Below, in pieces: positions 26,901-41,900 of a stretch of DNA of 64,000 nucleotides. The translations under genes and the position numbers were made by a program. Every line of letters begins with the position of its first letter. Position 1 is the first letter of the stretch. Where the stretch lies: assembly GCA_036873755.1 (NCBI GenBank), contig JAVTVY010017438.1:1-64000 (forward strand), read 5' to 3'. This DNA comes from Hanleya hanleyi. Lineage: Eukaryota; Mollusca; Polyplacophora; Lepidopleurida; Hanleyidae. The notes beneath the pieces are model-generated. The model was not told the origin of the DNA, did no database searches, and saw only the letters and a program-made list of their open reading frames with translations.

Positions 26901-29900
26901 GAGGTCTAGTTGTGCATGATACCTTTTCTGGTCCAATTCGAAAATCCAATATGGCCACCAGGCAGCCATATTGGATTTCCCCATGAAACCTTGTTATCGC
27001 GATTTCTCAGGAACTACTGCATGGATGTTTCTCATATTTGGTACACAGGTTCCCATTGAGGTCTAGTTATACAAGATACCTTTTTTGGTCCAATTCGAAA
27101 ATCCAATATGGCCACCAGGCAGCCATCTTGGATTTCCCCACGAAATATTGTTATCGCAATTTCTCGGGAACTACTGCATGGATCGTTCTCAAATTTGGTA
27201 CACAGGTTCCCCTTGGGGTCCAGTTGTGCAAGATATCTTTTCTGGTTCGATTCGAAAATCCAATATGGCCACCAGGCAGCCATCTTGGATTTCCCCATGA
27301 AACCTTGTTATTGCGATTTCTCATAAACTACTGCATGGATCTTTCTCAGATTTGGTCCTTGGGGTCTAGGTTGTGCAAGATACATTTTTTGGTCCGATTC
27401 GAAAATCCAATATGGCCACCAGGCAGCCATCTTGGATTTCCCCATGAAACCTTGTTATTGCGATTGCTCATAAACTACTGCGTGGATCTTTCTCAAATTT
27501 GGTACACATGTTCCCCTTGGGGTCTAGTTGTGCAAGATACCGTTTCTGATCCGATTCGAAAATCCAATCTGGCCACCAGGCAGCCATCTAGGATTTTCCC
27601 ATGAAACCTTGTTATCGCGATTTCCCAGGAACTAATTTATGGATCTTTCTCAAATTTGGTACACAGGTTCCCCTTGGGGTCCAGTTGTGCAAGAAACCTT
27701 TTTTGGTCCGATTCGAAAATCCAATATGGCCACCAGGCAGCCATCTTGGATTTCCCCATGAAACCTTGTTATCGCAATTTCTCGGGAACTACTGCATGGA
27801 TCTTTCTCAAATTTGGTACACAGGTTCTCCTTGGGGTCCAGTTGTGCAAGATATCTTTTCTGGTTCGATTCGAAAATACAATATGGCCACCAGGCAGCCA
27901 TCTTGGATTTCCCGATGAAACCTTGTTATTGCGATTTCTCATAAACTACTAGATGGATCTTTCTCAAATTTGGTCCTTGGGATCTAGTTGTACAAGATAC
28001 CTTTTTTGGTCCGATTCGAAAATCCAATATGGCCACCAGGCAGCCATCTTGGATTTCCCTATGAAACCTTGTTATTGCGATTTCTCATAAACTACTGCAT
28101 GGATCTTTCTCAAAATTGGTACATCGGTTCCCTTTGGGATCTAGTTGTGGAACGCACCTTTTCTGGTCCGATTCGAAAATCCAGTATGGCCACCAGGCAG
28201 CCATTTGGATTTTCCCATGAAACTTTGTTATCGTCATTTCTCAGGAAGTACTGCATGGGTCTTTCTCAAATTTGGTACACAGGTTCCCCTTGGGGTCTAG
28301 TTGTGCAAAATATCTTTTCTGGTTCGATTCGAAAATCCAATATGGCCACCAGGCAGCCATCTTGGATTTCCCCATGAAACCTTGTTATTGCGATTTCTCA
28401 TAAACTGCTGCATGGATCTTTCTCAGATTTGGTCCTTGGGGTCTAGTTGTGCAAGATACCTTTTTTGGTCCGATTCGAAAATCCAATATGGCCACCAGTC
28501 AGCCATCTTGGATTTCCCCATGAAATCTTGTTATTGCGATTTCTCATAAACTACTGCATGGATCTTTCTCAAATTTGGTACACATGTTCCCCTTGGGGTC
28601 TAGTTGTGCAAGATACCGTTTCTGGTCCGATTCGAAAATCCAATATGGCCACCAGGCAGCCATCTAGGATTTTCCCATGAAACCTTGTTATCGCGATTTC
28701 TCAGGAACTACTGCATGGATCTTTCTCAAAATTGGTACATCGGTTCCCTTTGGGGTTTAGTTGTGCAACGCACATTTTCTGGTCCGATTCGAAAATCCAA
28801 TATGGCCACCAGGCAGCCATCTTGGATTTTCCCATGAAACTTTGTTATCGTCATTTCTCAGGAAGTACTGCATGGATCTTTCTCAAATTTGGTACACAGG
28901 TTCCCCTTGGGGTCTAATTGTGCATGATACCTTTTCTGGTCCAATTCGAAAATCCAATATGGCCACCAGGCAGCCATATTCGATTTCCCCAAGAAACCTT
29001 GTTATCGCGATTTTCAGGAACTACTACATGGATCTTTCTCAGATTTGGTTCACAGGTTCCCATTGGGGTCTAGTTATACAAGATACCTTTTTTGGTCCGA
29101 TTCGAAAATCCAATATGGCCACCAGGCAGCCATCTTGGATTTCCCCATGAAAACTTGTTATTGCGATTTCTGAGAAACTACTGCGTGGATCTTTCTCAAA
29201 TTTGGTACACATGTTCCCTTTGGGTCTAGTTGTGCTAGATACCTTTTTTCTGGTCCGATTCGAAAATCCAATATGGCCACCAGGCAGCCATCTAGGATTT
29301 TCCCATGAAACCTTGTTATCGCGATTTTTCAGGAACTACTCCATGAATCTTTCTCAAATTTGGTAAATCGGTTCCCTTTGGGGTCTAGTTGTGCATCTAG
29401 TTGTGCAACGCACCTTTTCTGGTCCAATTCGAAAATCCAATATGGCCACCAGGCAGCCATCTTGGATTTTTCCATGAAAATTTGTTATCGTCATTTCTCA
29501 GGAAGTACTCCATGGATCTTTCTCAAATTTGGTACACAGGTTCCCCTTGGGTTCTAGTTGTGCAAGATACCTTTTCTGGTTCGATTCGAAAATCCAATAT
29601 GATCACCAGGCAGCCATCTTGGATTTGCCCATGAATCCTTGTTATCGCGATTTCTCAGGAACTACTGCATGGATTTTTCTCAGATTTGGTACACAGGTTC
29701 CCTTGGACTCTAGTTGTGCATACCTTTTCTGGTCCAATTCGAAAATCCAATATGGCCACCAGGCAGCCATATTGGATTTCCCCATGAAACCTTGTTATCG
29801 CGATTTCTCAGGAACTACTGCATGGATCTTTCTCAGATTTGGTACACAGGTTCCCATTGGGATCTAGTTATACAAGATACCTTTTTTGGTCCGATTCGAA

Positions 29901-32900
29901 AATCCAATATGGCCACCAGGCAGCCATCTTGGAATTCCCTATGAAACCTTGTTATCGCAATTTCTCGGGAACTACTGCATGGATCTTTCTCAAATTTGGC
30001 ACACAGGTTCCCCTTGGGGTCCAGTTGTGCAAGATATCTTTTCTGGTTCGATTCGAAAATCCAATATGGCCATCAGGCAGCCATCTTGGATTTCCCCATG
30101 AAACCTTGTTATTGCGATTTCTCATAAACTACTGCATGGATCTTTCTCAGATTTGGTCCCTGGGATCTAGTTGTGCAAGATACCTTTTTCCGTCCGATTC
30201 GAAAATCCAATATGGCCACCAGGCAGCCATCTTGGATTTCCCCATGAAACCTTGTTATCGCAATTTCTCGGGAACTACTGCATGGATCTTTCTCAAATTT
30301 GGCACACAGGTTCCCCTTGGGGTCCAGTTGTGCAAGATATCTTTTCTGGTTCGATTCGAAAATCCAATATGGCCATCAGGCAGCCATCTTGGATTTCCCC
30401 ATGAAACCTTGTTATTGCGATTTCTCATAAACTACTGCATGGATCTTTCTCAAATTTGGTACACATGTTCCCCTTGGGGTCTAGTTGTGCGAGATACCGT
30501 TTCTGGTCCGATTCGAAAATCCAATATGGCCACCAGGCAGCCATCTAGGATTTTCTCATGAAACCTTGTTATCGCGATTTCTCAGGAACTACTGCATGGA
30601 TCTTTCTCAAAATTGGTACATCGGTTCGCTTTGGGGTCTAGTTGTGCAACGCACCTTTTCTGGTCCGATTCGAAAATCCAATGTGGCCACCAGGCAGCCA
30701 TCTTGGATTTTCCCATGAAACTTTGTTATCGTCATTTCTCAGGAAGTACTGCATGGATCTTTCTCAAATTTGGTACACAGGTTCCCCTTGGGGTCTAGTT
30801 GTGCATGATATCTTTTCTGGTCGAATTCGAAAATCCACTATGGCCACCAGGCAGACATATTGGATTTCCCCATGAAACCTTGTTATCGCGATTTCTCAGG
30901 AACTACTGCATGGATCTTTCTCAGATTTGGTACACAGGTTCCCATTGGGGTCTAGTTATACAAGATACCTTTTTTCGTCCGATTGGAAAATCCAATATGG
31001 CCGCCAGGCAGCCATGTTGGATTTCCCCATGAAACCTTGTTATCGCTATTTTTCAGGAACTACTCCATGGATCTTTCTCAAATTTGGTAAATCGGTTACC
31101 TTTGGGGTCTAGTTGTGCATCTAGTTGTGCAACGCACCTTTTCTGGTCCGATTCGAAAATCCAATATGGCCACCAGGCAGCCATCTTGGATTTTCCCATG
31201 AAACTTTGTTATCGTCATTTCTCAGGAAGTACTGCATGGATCTTTCTCAAATTTGGTACACAGGTTCCCCGTGGGGTCTAGTTGTGCATGATACCTTTTC
31301 TGGTCGAATTCGAAAATCCAATATGGCCACCAGGCAGCCATATTGGATTTCCCCATGAAACCTTGTTATCGCGATTTCTCAGGAACTACTGCTTGGATCT
31401 TTCTCAGATTTGGTACACAGGTTCCCATTGGGGTCTAGTTGTGCAACGCACCTTTTCTGGTCCGATTCGAAAATCCTATATGGCCACCAGGCAGCCATCT
31501 TGGATTTTCACATGAAACATTTTTATCGTCATTTCTCAGGAAGTACTGCATGGATCTTTCTCAAATTTGGTACACAGGTTCCCCTTAGTATCTAGTTGTG
31601 CAAGATACCTTTTCTTGTCCGATTCGAAAATCCAATATGGCCACAAGGCAGCCATCTTGGATTTCCCCATGAAGCCTGGTTATCGCGATTTCTCAGGAAC
31701 TACTGCATGGATCTTTCTCAAATTTGGTACACAGGTTCCCATTGGGATCTAGTTGTGCATGATAACTTTTCTGGTCCAATTCGAAAATCCAATATGGCCA
31801 CCAGGCAGCCATATTGGATTTCCCCATGAAACTTTATCATCATTTCTCAGGAAGTACTGCATGGATCTTTCTCAAATTTGGTACACCGGTTCCCCTTGGG
31901 TTCTAGTTGTGCAAGATACCTTTTTCCGTCCGAATCGAAAATCCAATATGGTCACCAGCCGGCCTTCTTAGACTTCCCCATGAAATTTTGTTATCATGAT
32001 TTCTCAGGAAGTACTGCCTGGATCTTTCTCAAATTTGATACACAGGTTCCCCTTGTGGTCAAGGTGTGCAAGATACCTTTTCTGGTCCGATTCCATAATC
32101 CAATATGTACATCAGGCGGCCATTTTGGATTTCTCCATGAAACTTTGTTATTGCGATTTCTCTTGCGATTTCTCTTCAGGATCTTTGTTACATTTGGTAC
32201 ACAGGTTCACCTTGTCGTCTAGTTGTGCAAGATACCTTTTATGGTCCGATTTGAAATCCAATATGGCCAACAGGCGGCCATCTTGGATTTTCCCATGCAA
32301 CTTTGTTATCGTGATTTCTCAAGAAGTACTGCATGGATCTTTCTCAAATTTGGTACTTAGGTTTCCCTTATGGTCTAGCTGTGCAAGATACCTTTTTCGG
32401 TCCGAATCGAAAATTCAATATGGCCACAAGTCGGCCATCTTGAATTTCCCCTTGAAACATTGTTACCGTGAATTCTCAGGAAATATTTCATGGATCTTTC
32501 TGAAATTTGGTACACAGGTCCCACACGGGGCCTAGTAGTGCAAGATACCTTTTTTGGTCCGATTCGAAAATCCAAGTTATGCTTCAAATTAATACGGTAT
32601 TCTCGAGTTGTGACGTTGCATCACAAGGGTCGGTGGATCAAACGGTGGGGCATATTCTATATATTGACTATATAGAATATCCACACCTTCACCTTCCATA
32701 TCAAGGAGTTCAAATAATTCGGAATTAAAATGTATTTCTTCAAATTTTAAATCAACTTTCTTTAGTCCATGCAGTAGCAATAGAACTGCTCCACCCTTTC
32801 GTCTGCCGGCGGATCGGCTACATGAAGGGACGTCACTCTTGTGACTCAACGTCACAACTCGACAACTGTAGACTACTGCGTGTTTCGATCCAAGGGAGAT

Positions 32901-35900
32901 AATCAGGATTCAGGCACTTTCGAAGTTTCAACATTACTGCGCGGACCGGATCCCTTCAGTAATAAGTATTGTACCATCTTACTATTTTCGAGCATGGTAT
33001 CTTAAAAGAGATATCTCAAACTAGCCCAGTAAACAGAACAGAATTAGCATTCGTTCCTAATTATAAAATCTTAAGTATGTTTCATAGCTCATGCCAAAGT
33101 GTCAAAGAGATTGGTCTTCGCCTCCAGTACCCAATGACACGTGCAAAAAAAAATAAATAAAAAAAAATCCTACAAAACAAAGGCGAAGGATCCTCCGTAC
33201 ATGTACATTCACTTTCACACTAACTTTGCTCATTTCTCTTGTATTATAACAACCGACATAAGTACAGTTTCTAGAAATCTTGTAACTCCTGAAATTTAGA
33301 TTATATCTTGGTGTTTTTCAGTGTCCCTTTTTCGATCTTTTTCGCTCAGATTCGAAATTCTGTAAACAAAATTACAAATCAATCGTTTGTTCTTAGTAAC
33401 AATGGACAAAAAGATCCTCTAGTCATTAGCTTACAATTATCGGACAATGGTGGGAGCCAAGATCCTTTAGGATCTCTCGTTATATTTATAGCTCACTGTC
33501 ATCCGGTTTGAACAGTATGAGTGCTGTCACGGTGAAGGACTTTGTCCGACCTCTGAGACCGTCATTGTCCGAAGCACAAGAGATCATGGCAGCTAAAATA
33601 TTTGGTGAGTGGCATTACATCGTTTGTATTTGAATGTTATTTCGTGGTTTTGGCAACACAAGGATATGATCTGAATTTCTTTCAGGATCCATCGTCAGCA
33701 GTCTGATTAATACTAGTATAGCTTATTTTGGGAGTGTGTTTTACAATAATATATGGTTTGTTAGATCACTTAAGGATTGTGGGTCAAAGTGAGGGAATTT
33801 ACCTGACATTTCTATTTTATTACTTAGTTCATTAAATTTTACGTTTTTAGTCTAATGAGAAAAATTATATTTGAACTTTCAATTCGGTTTCAGTCGGAAT
33901 GTGAAAATGGCTGTAGCATTAGCTCTAGAGAGGCTCTGAACATTAAATTGTCGATTCTCTTATTCGGTTTTGGATTAATTTTATCTGGAATACTGTTCTT
34001 TCTCGGTAGAACAGCTGTATATGATAAAAGTAAATCAACAAAAAGAATTTAACATAACCCCTGTTCTTTCAATATTGAACTCCAATGATATAGCAAATTT
34101 CATTAAAGAATTTCCGTGTCCATAATCCAAAAACCTAATTCAAATAACCTAACTAAAAACAACCATAGTAAACATAAACATCGGCTGGTGTCCTGCAAGA
34201 GAGAAACGGTCCACAGTTTTTAATGATATCGGAAAGATATCATGAAGTTCCAAAAATATCAAATCCGTATCGCGGATCAGTATTCTTAATAAATATGATC
34301 TTCGTTGTGAAGTCATTATCTAGAGAATGATGTATCTCAGTCAAGCTTTGATTGTGACTGTTAATATGGACATCATGAGGATCTTGAAGTACATGAGTTC
34401 ATACGGCTTATAGCCCGTGGTTAAACGGAGTGGGACACCTCTTGCTCGCTAAACATGTATTTTGCTATCAGCATGCGATATGTATCGCCAAATGTGAGAA
34501 ATTTTTAGTGGAGGCGCTTGGTGATATAGAAAAACTTCATAAGTTTCTGGGATGATTTGTTGTGACTTTTATTAAACTCGTCACATTTTACGCATAATCT
34601 AGCTAATGCTACGAGATATGTATCCGCCAAACGCAGGCCCCACTGGAATATTACTATTCAGAAAGAGATGGTTTGTGGTGTCGAAAAAAAGTGTAAAGAC
34701 TTCTGCATCCAGACACACCATCACAACACATGCCCAGTATGCCAAGCCATGTCGAACTGACCCACGCTATCCTGATCATATATGATGACATTGCGTAACC
34801 ATGTCATATTTATGATGGCGTTGTTAAAATGTCAGTGAATGCTGTGAATAAAATGTAATTATTCCCAACGAAATATTGATATCCGATATAATAGTTTTAT
34901 CCGTATATATATCAACATACGAAGAGCGCGGACAATTACTCATACTTTAGAGCCTTTGGGTTATGGACGCGGAAATTATTTAAAGGACGACGGCTGAATA
35001 TTGAGTGGCGTATTTGAACTATTATGTCTCGGAATTACATTTCCCCCAGACTGTACAGTAATTCCTTCACATCGTTGTCCTCGACAATGAACAGTGTTTG
35101 GTTAACACCGTTGTTAGTTTATTAATTAATTATATGTATTAATATATATATTATTAATTATATATCTGCGGTTACGCAGGGGGTACACCATATCTCGTTA
35201 TGCTATGGATGCTCATTAACAGGGGGTTATCCTGGTCTCAGATTAACAAAGTAATTATAGAAAAATAGAGATAAAATAACCATAAAATTGAATTTTTAGA
35301 TAAAAATGAGCAAAGTTTTTTTATAAAAAAAATGAAATGAAAGGTAAGTCGCTCAGTTTTACGGAAAGACAAATTACAAATTGATTGTCTCCAGGTTAAG
35401 TTTCTTTCTAATGAAAAGAACAACTTGTTTTTTAAACTTTTCTATCTATTCCCATCTTTGAGATTTGAAATGGTTGCCATTGTAACAAATTAAGTCATAT
35501 TTAAAACAAAGGAGATGATGCAATGTGGCGGCATATTAGCCTATACGTGGCGCGGTTGGAATCGAGAAAAATAAAATGTCATAAAAATAATTTGTTTTTA
35601 ATGTAACGACAAGAGAAAAATATATTCACAACATCTGAAAGTTCTTAATCCGTGTCTTAATCTAGTCATTTAAACACACACGTAGATACGAAGGACCCAT
35701 TCGACCAAAACACCATTCAACCTGTTGATGTGCGATGGCATTATATCTCCACTGCTGGAAAATCTTTTTGGTCCAAGGGGTCCTTCGTGTCTTATTGTGG
35801 ATTTAAATGACTCGATTTAGACTCCTTTTCACGAAATAACGAATTTCAATTCCATGTCATAACTATAATCATAACGCAATCGAGCTAGAACTTTCACATA

Positions 35901-38900
35901 TTGCGTACATATATTTTCTATTGGCCGTTACATTAAAACACAATTATTTTTAAGACATTTTATTTTTTCGATTTCGTCTCCTTTGACATATTCATCTAAC
36001 AGCGAACATATGCTATTGGTTTACCAAAGAATAGATTATTCATGTCAAATTGAATGCTTCCCTATTAGGATCAGTAGGACCTGGAATTCATCTTAAAGAT
36101 ATTTAACTACGGATCGGAATGGGACGAATACAGACAGTATTCTTAGCCACCATATTTTCACGCAAAAGTAGATTTCTTAGCCACCATACATAAAGTTCGA
36201 CTTTTCATTTACCAATTTTATATAATCTGCGTGCATGCAACCTTGATATTGTGATGTGTTTTGACAAAACTATTTCCGAAATACTATTTCATGACCCTTT
36301 AGGTCAGTTGTTGTGAACACAACTATTTGTGAGAAACAGTTATGTAATTTCAAATTTATACAGGATAACCTAGAAACTGCTTATGTAAGTGTACTGAATT
36401 AACCTTGGTTTTGATGACTATGTTTACGTAATGTGACATTTCCCTGATTCGCTTGTCTAAGCTGCACCAAAGATATCAGAATTTAGTTTAGAGTTAATTC
36501 GACCCTGTAATCTATAGGACTGTATAAAAAGGGATGACCAGTCCATACAGGCAGGCCAAAACCATCAGGTCTCACTAGAGGCCAATACCATCAGGTCTCA
36601 ACGGAGGTTACCGTGTCTCCGATGATAGATGTTACTATCTCCAGAAAATGACTGTTTACGAAATGGTCTGATGTTATTGAAGTTGTGTTAGTCTGCCTGC
36701 CAAATGCTGCCGATCATTCCTAGATTAGGTGGAATGAATTTTCAATAAATCGGCTTAATATTCAACAGACATGAACTTCGTCTTTGTTGTATCCTGTTTC
36801 ATAAAGAGGCTATCATGTCTTCGGGAAATCTCAGAAGCCGGACCTTGGAATCTATCATTGTACAGGTTTTATGGAGACCATCACCGGAGTCTCAGACGAT
36901 TTCGCGTTACAACATCTTAAGATCACGCGCACAAGCCCTTGTCGACTTGAAGACGGCAAATTCCATAATACGCTCACACGTACAGCAAGACATCTCCCAT
37001 CAGATATAGAGATGAGCCAAGTTCTCACTATATCTTACCAAGCTTCAATGACAGTGCTGAGGCACAAAATTTCTTTTCGAGGAAGATGAAATTTCATTGT
37101 ATTTTTCGTACATACTAATATTTGTTAATATCCATTTTTTTCAGTTTTGGTTTATGGCCTAATTAGCATTGGAATCTGCTTCATCTTCCTGAACGTCAAT
37201 GCCCCGCTAATACAGGTAATTGGACAGATATACACCCCACTCCACCCCACAAACCAACTGTCACACCAAAATATTATCAAAATGATTTTTCGAATCGTGC
37301 CCCCCCCCAGTGATCGTCTCGTAATCGTTCTTAATGGCATTTGATCAACACTAGGTCTTAACTAGATACAGTTGTGGTGGTGATTAGATATTCCTTGGAA
37401 CATCTAAATCACCTAGATATGAGAGAAAATGTTTGGAGCACCTATGTAATCTACGTATGAAGGATGACATGAGGGTAATTTTACCCAAATGTGACAAATC
37501 CGTGTCCCTCAACATTTCCAGAAGATAAATTCACACTTTCTCGTAGATTTAAACAGTTCTCTGGCATGGAGCAACGCAATAATAATATATGTTATGTTTA
37601 TAACACACTGTAGTTTACATGAATTATAATGTACAATTTAATTTTTTCAATTTTCTGGTGAAGAATATCCACGTCCATAATCCAAAGACCTTTTTCATAT
37701 TCCATATAACAGCATTAGCATATTAGGGATATAATGAGTGCACCGAATTACCATATTTTTGTAATTGGGTATTACAAGATGAATAGTTTCAATGAAATTT
37801 CGTTTGCCGAAAATAGCGTATGCTAGCAAAAATTTGGGCCTATATATACAAAATTTATCTTTTAAATAACAATATGTGTAATATTTACCTTAAAGCCAAA
37901 ATTATAGTTTTATACCTGTCTCGTGAATAATGTCTTTACCGTTACGTTCTATTGGTGTTGAAGACCCATTAAAAGGAGAGGGCCCTGGCGCGGTGATCAC
38001 TTTATTATTTAGCAGCGGATGGTTTTTCATTGTTGATCGGAGAATGATTCAGCGCGTACAAGAGAACGACGGTCACCACATTCCAGGTTGTATTTGATGT
38101 ATACGTCCGTATACCTTTAAATTGTCTTTACCTTTCATAGATGAGCAGTGTGACTAACGTCATAGTACCTACGAAATAGGGTAGGCATTAGGACTCAGAC
38201 GCGAACTCTTGGAAATTCCCACCCCCAGTTGAAATCCTGCCTATATTAAGATGTTCACTGCCCAAGCTATTTTAGAGACTTCCAAGATGATTCGAGACTC
38301 CCATCTTTGGTAAATCAATGAATCTCGGATGGACCTACTCGATGACTTCATTTGCTCTGCTCTGCTATGTCAGGGGTGCTGTTCTGAGTAAGAAACTAAG
38401 TAATAGACTGGGTATTTTAGAGACTACTATCGAAGAATTGGCAAGACCAAGGCAATGACGTCATTACTCCCCCCCCCCCAAACGCGTGAGCCTAAATAAC
38501 AGACAGAATAGCGGATAAGATATTTTAGAGAGAGAAGTCAGATTTGGTATACCTACTAATGTGAAGACAACCTACAGGTCGACGCCATTAGACAGCTTTC
38601 AAAAATCACAGCCTAAATAACGGAGCTAGGCAGCCAAGCAGACGCTGGACATCATCCTTTGTACATGTACTGATTTCAACCATTGGTGTAAGATGACGCG
38701 AATGACATCTGTATATATGAACAGTTTCAATCAATTGAAACATCGGTCGATACTTCATGTAGGAACTATTGTCTGGGTCTTTGTATCGTTGAAAAGGCAC
38801 ATGTCTAGACACATTGTTGTCCCAAGACTTGGCTATTGTATCTTCAGACTAGGCTATTGTATGCATTGTCTCGTGATACTTACATAAAGTATGAACCGAA

Positions 38901-41900
38901 AAATCAGATGATTAAGATGCTCCAAATGAGATTTTAAGTTATTCTCGCATGGAAATACGGTACCAATTTTCAAGATACAAATAATACCCAAAGCGAATGG
39001 CATTATTGCAAGCGTAGAGAGTTATCAGGTGCTCGAACTCATTTCAGGTATTGCATGTATAAACGTTGATAATAGCGGTGACGTGAATTATCTTAAGACT
39101 GTCAACCGAATATGCAGATAACTCAGGTGCTCCAAATTATGTAAGAATGTACATTCTCCCTTGCGCAGGCGATATGGCGGATTCCACGCAAAACTGTACC
39201 ACTAACTCCCATTTCTGTCCGCCCTTGACGGACTATGACATTATGACTATGACAACACCAATAACTTGGAAAACATCATAAACAAACAATGTTCCCTGTA
39301 CCTTATTATCTAAAATGTGTCAATGAATTGCATAAGATGAAAATAAACAGGTGCCCCTATGAATTCTTTGTACAGTTTTTAGTTAAGCGGAACAAAACAC
39401 AAATGACATCAGTAACATTTGTGTTACTATTGTCATTTGCCCGTCAAAATCTATTATGTATATGTACAAGACATTTCTTATAACAGAAGCACTTGCATAT
39501 GCTCAGTGGAATTAGGCCAAGCATATTGATGTATCTGTACCATTGTCAGTGTATGTCATCGCCCATGCTATAATATTGAGCCTTTTCAAAAAAATTCTAA
39601 TGTCATTTCCGTCGGTTGGACGGACATGACATTAGAAACGTTTTTCAAACGCTCATATTATCGATGTATTGGTAGTTAATACACTGGCAATGGTACATTT
39701 ATCTCAATAAGGTCAAGCTAGTACCACTGTAAATCTTTAATTGAATAATTTAATTGACATTTGTTTTGTGGGGATTATTGTAAAAAAAGTTGGACGGACA
39801 TATGACATTAGAACAAATGACATTAGAAATATTTACATTTCTGTCTCTCTATTATACTGCAGATAAGAAATATGCAGTGTAAAACTGTTTACATTCAGAT
39901 ATGCATACATTACACAACATTTGTGGGGTTAGCAAACACAGTACAAGACACAGAGTCAGTTTTTTTACATTTTTAATGTTACAAACATCATTTTTCCGGT
40001 GAGACGGACAATTTGATGGACAGTGGTATAGTTTTTCGGGGAATCCGCCATACAGAAGTCCCAAGTTATTTTTATGCCATACACAGGAATCTAGATGATA
40101 TGAGTACTCAAAACGATTGAAATTATTGCATACTATTAGGTAGGTGTCTTAGATGATCCAACCTCTTTAATCTGATCTTTGTGTGTATAGCCTATAAAAA
40201 ATCGAAGAATTCTAGGCTTCAACTTTCGACGAGTTAGCATATAGGCGAACGTACGAGGGGATAGAATGTAAAAATCAATGAACAAGTCTTAAAAAGTTAT
40301 TATACTGTGGATGCATGAAATAATTACACAATGATATCCTTTCTTTAAAAACACTACATGAATAATCCTCTTTATAGGCAGTGGAGCTGAGGAGCGGTCC
40401 AGAGTCTGTATCATCATGTTATTCTGAAAACACGGAAACTATCCAATACTATTTGGCTTGATATGGTCCTGAAATGGAATAATGAATTATTGACGTTTGT
40501 TCATATGCATATCTTAGCAGCCAAATACAAATATTTCTCTGACGATTTGTTTAATATATAAACTTAATATCAATGTTGCCAAAGTTCATATTTGTAATTC
40601 CTTACGTGGCATTCCGCTTTAGTTCCCTATTGTTCGACAGTGGTAGTTCCTGCTATAGCTGAACATTATCCCTGTTTGTAATTTTGTAATTTTTCTGTGG
40701 TTCATCATTTCAGGTATGCAACAGTTTCACGGCCTCGGTTGGTGGACCATTCTGTGCCCTATTCTTAATGGGGTGTTTCTTCACAGCCACCAACTGGATA
40801 GTAAGATTCAAATACATTTTGTTTAGCTGCTACAATTCTCCTCGGGGCTGCAGTATATTACAACACATATAAGGGAAGTGGGAAGAGGTGCCGAAGTGGG
40901 AAGAGGTGCCGACACTGCGTCACATGACTTCACAGAATAGTCTTCTGGTAAACCTATTCTAAAGCACATACCAAGAATCTAACGATTCATGATATGTGTT
41001 GTATCTCAGGTACGCTTTTATTGTACCTGTTCATGTGGCAACTTGGATGATATGACCACACGGCCCCTAGCACCGGCATAAGCGGTATTAGATACAAATC
41101 TAGAGAGCTATGATGGAAATGCTCTGACAACTCGTATACTGGTAATTGGTGAGCTGTTTCGCTGTGACAACTCGTACATTGGAGATTGGTGAGCTGCATC
41201 ATCGTCAGATGTAAATGACGGCAATTAACACAAAAGACTAGTCTGTAAGGCCCGATGTCGACCCAGCATGCCAGAAAGCTTTTCACTGCATTTACGGTTA
41301 CCAGGATTGATCTAGATGATATATACCTATACCGACTTGACCAAAGTTGACTCCTTGGGTCGTATTATTTTGTCAGTGTTCATGAACGTTAACATATATG
41401 CAAGAAACAACAGTAGTGCCAGTTTGGAAACTTTGAGTGAAATATGTATTAATTAACTATAAATGAACAAATAAGAGCCTGTAAGCGATCTGTGGGTCAA
41501 AATTGTTTGCTTCCTAAAATTGTAGCCTTCAAGATAAAATCGTTGCCTGATTGAAGAGAACCCTCTCCGTGGTAGTCCATAGTTTTCTCACACAAACAGT
41601 GCAGTTGTCCTCGCTATCAGTTAATAGGCCCTAATCTGTACATCGTTTTAATCTCATTTCTTGATTCCTATAGCTGTGTAAACTGTTTATTTCTGAAAAA
41701 ATATTGATCGCGAGGGTTGGAAATTTGGCATGGTTATACTGAATTGGATAAAGAAAAAACTGTTGGCTGTTGTCCTGTTTGCTGAGATACTAATGTTCAA
41801 TTTTGACCATCCTGTATATCCAATTTTGTTCAACTGAAAACATATAAAATTCCACAGTAACTGACCTGGGTCAAATTTTGAAAAAAAATGTCACCGATAT

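Noticed and set aside
24855..32222. Dozens of 60-240 codon frames on both strands
   Set aside because: They follow the 157-bp satellite unit through its phases and repeat every one to three units; they are by-products of the array, not genes.
32589..32855. 88-codon minus-strand frame
   Set aside because: It lies almost wholly within the 260-bp MITE and covers its hairpin; no known domain.
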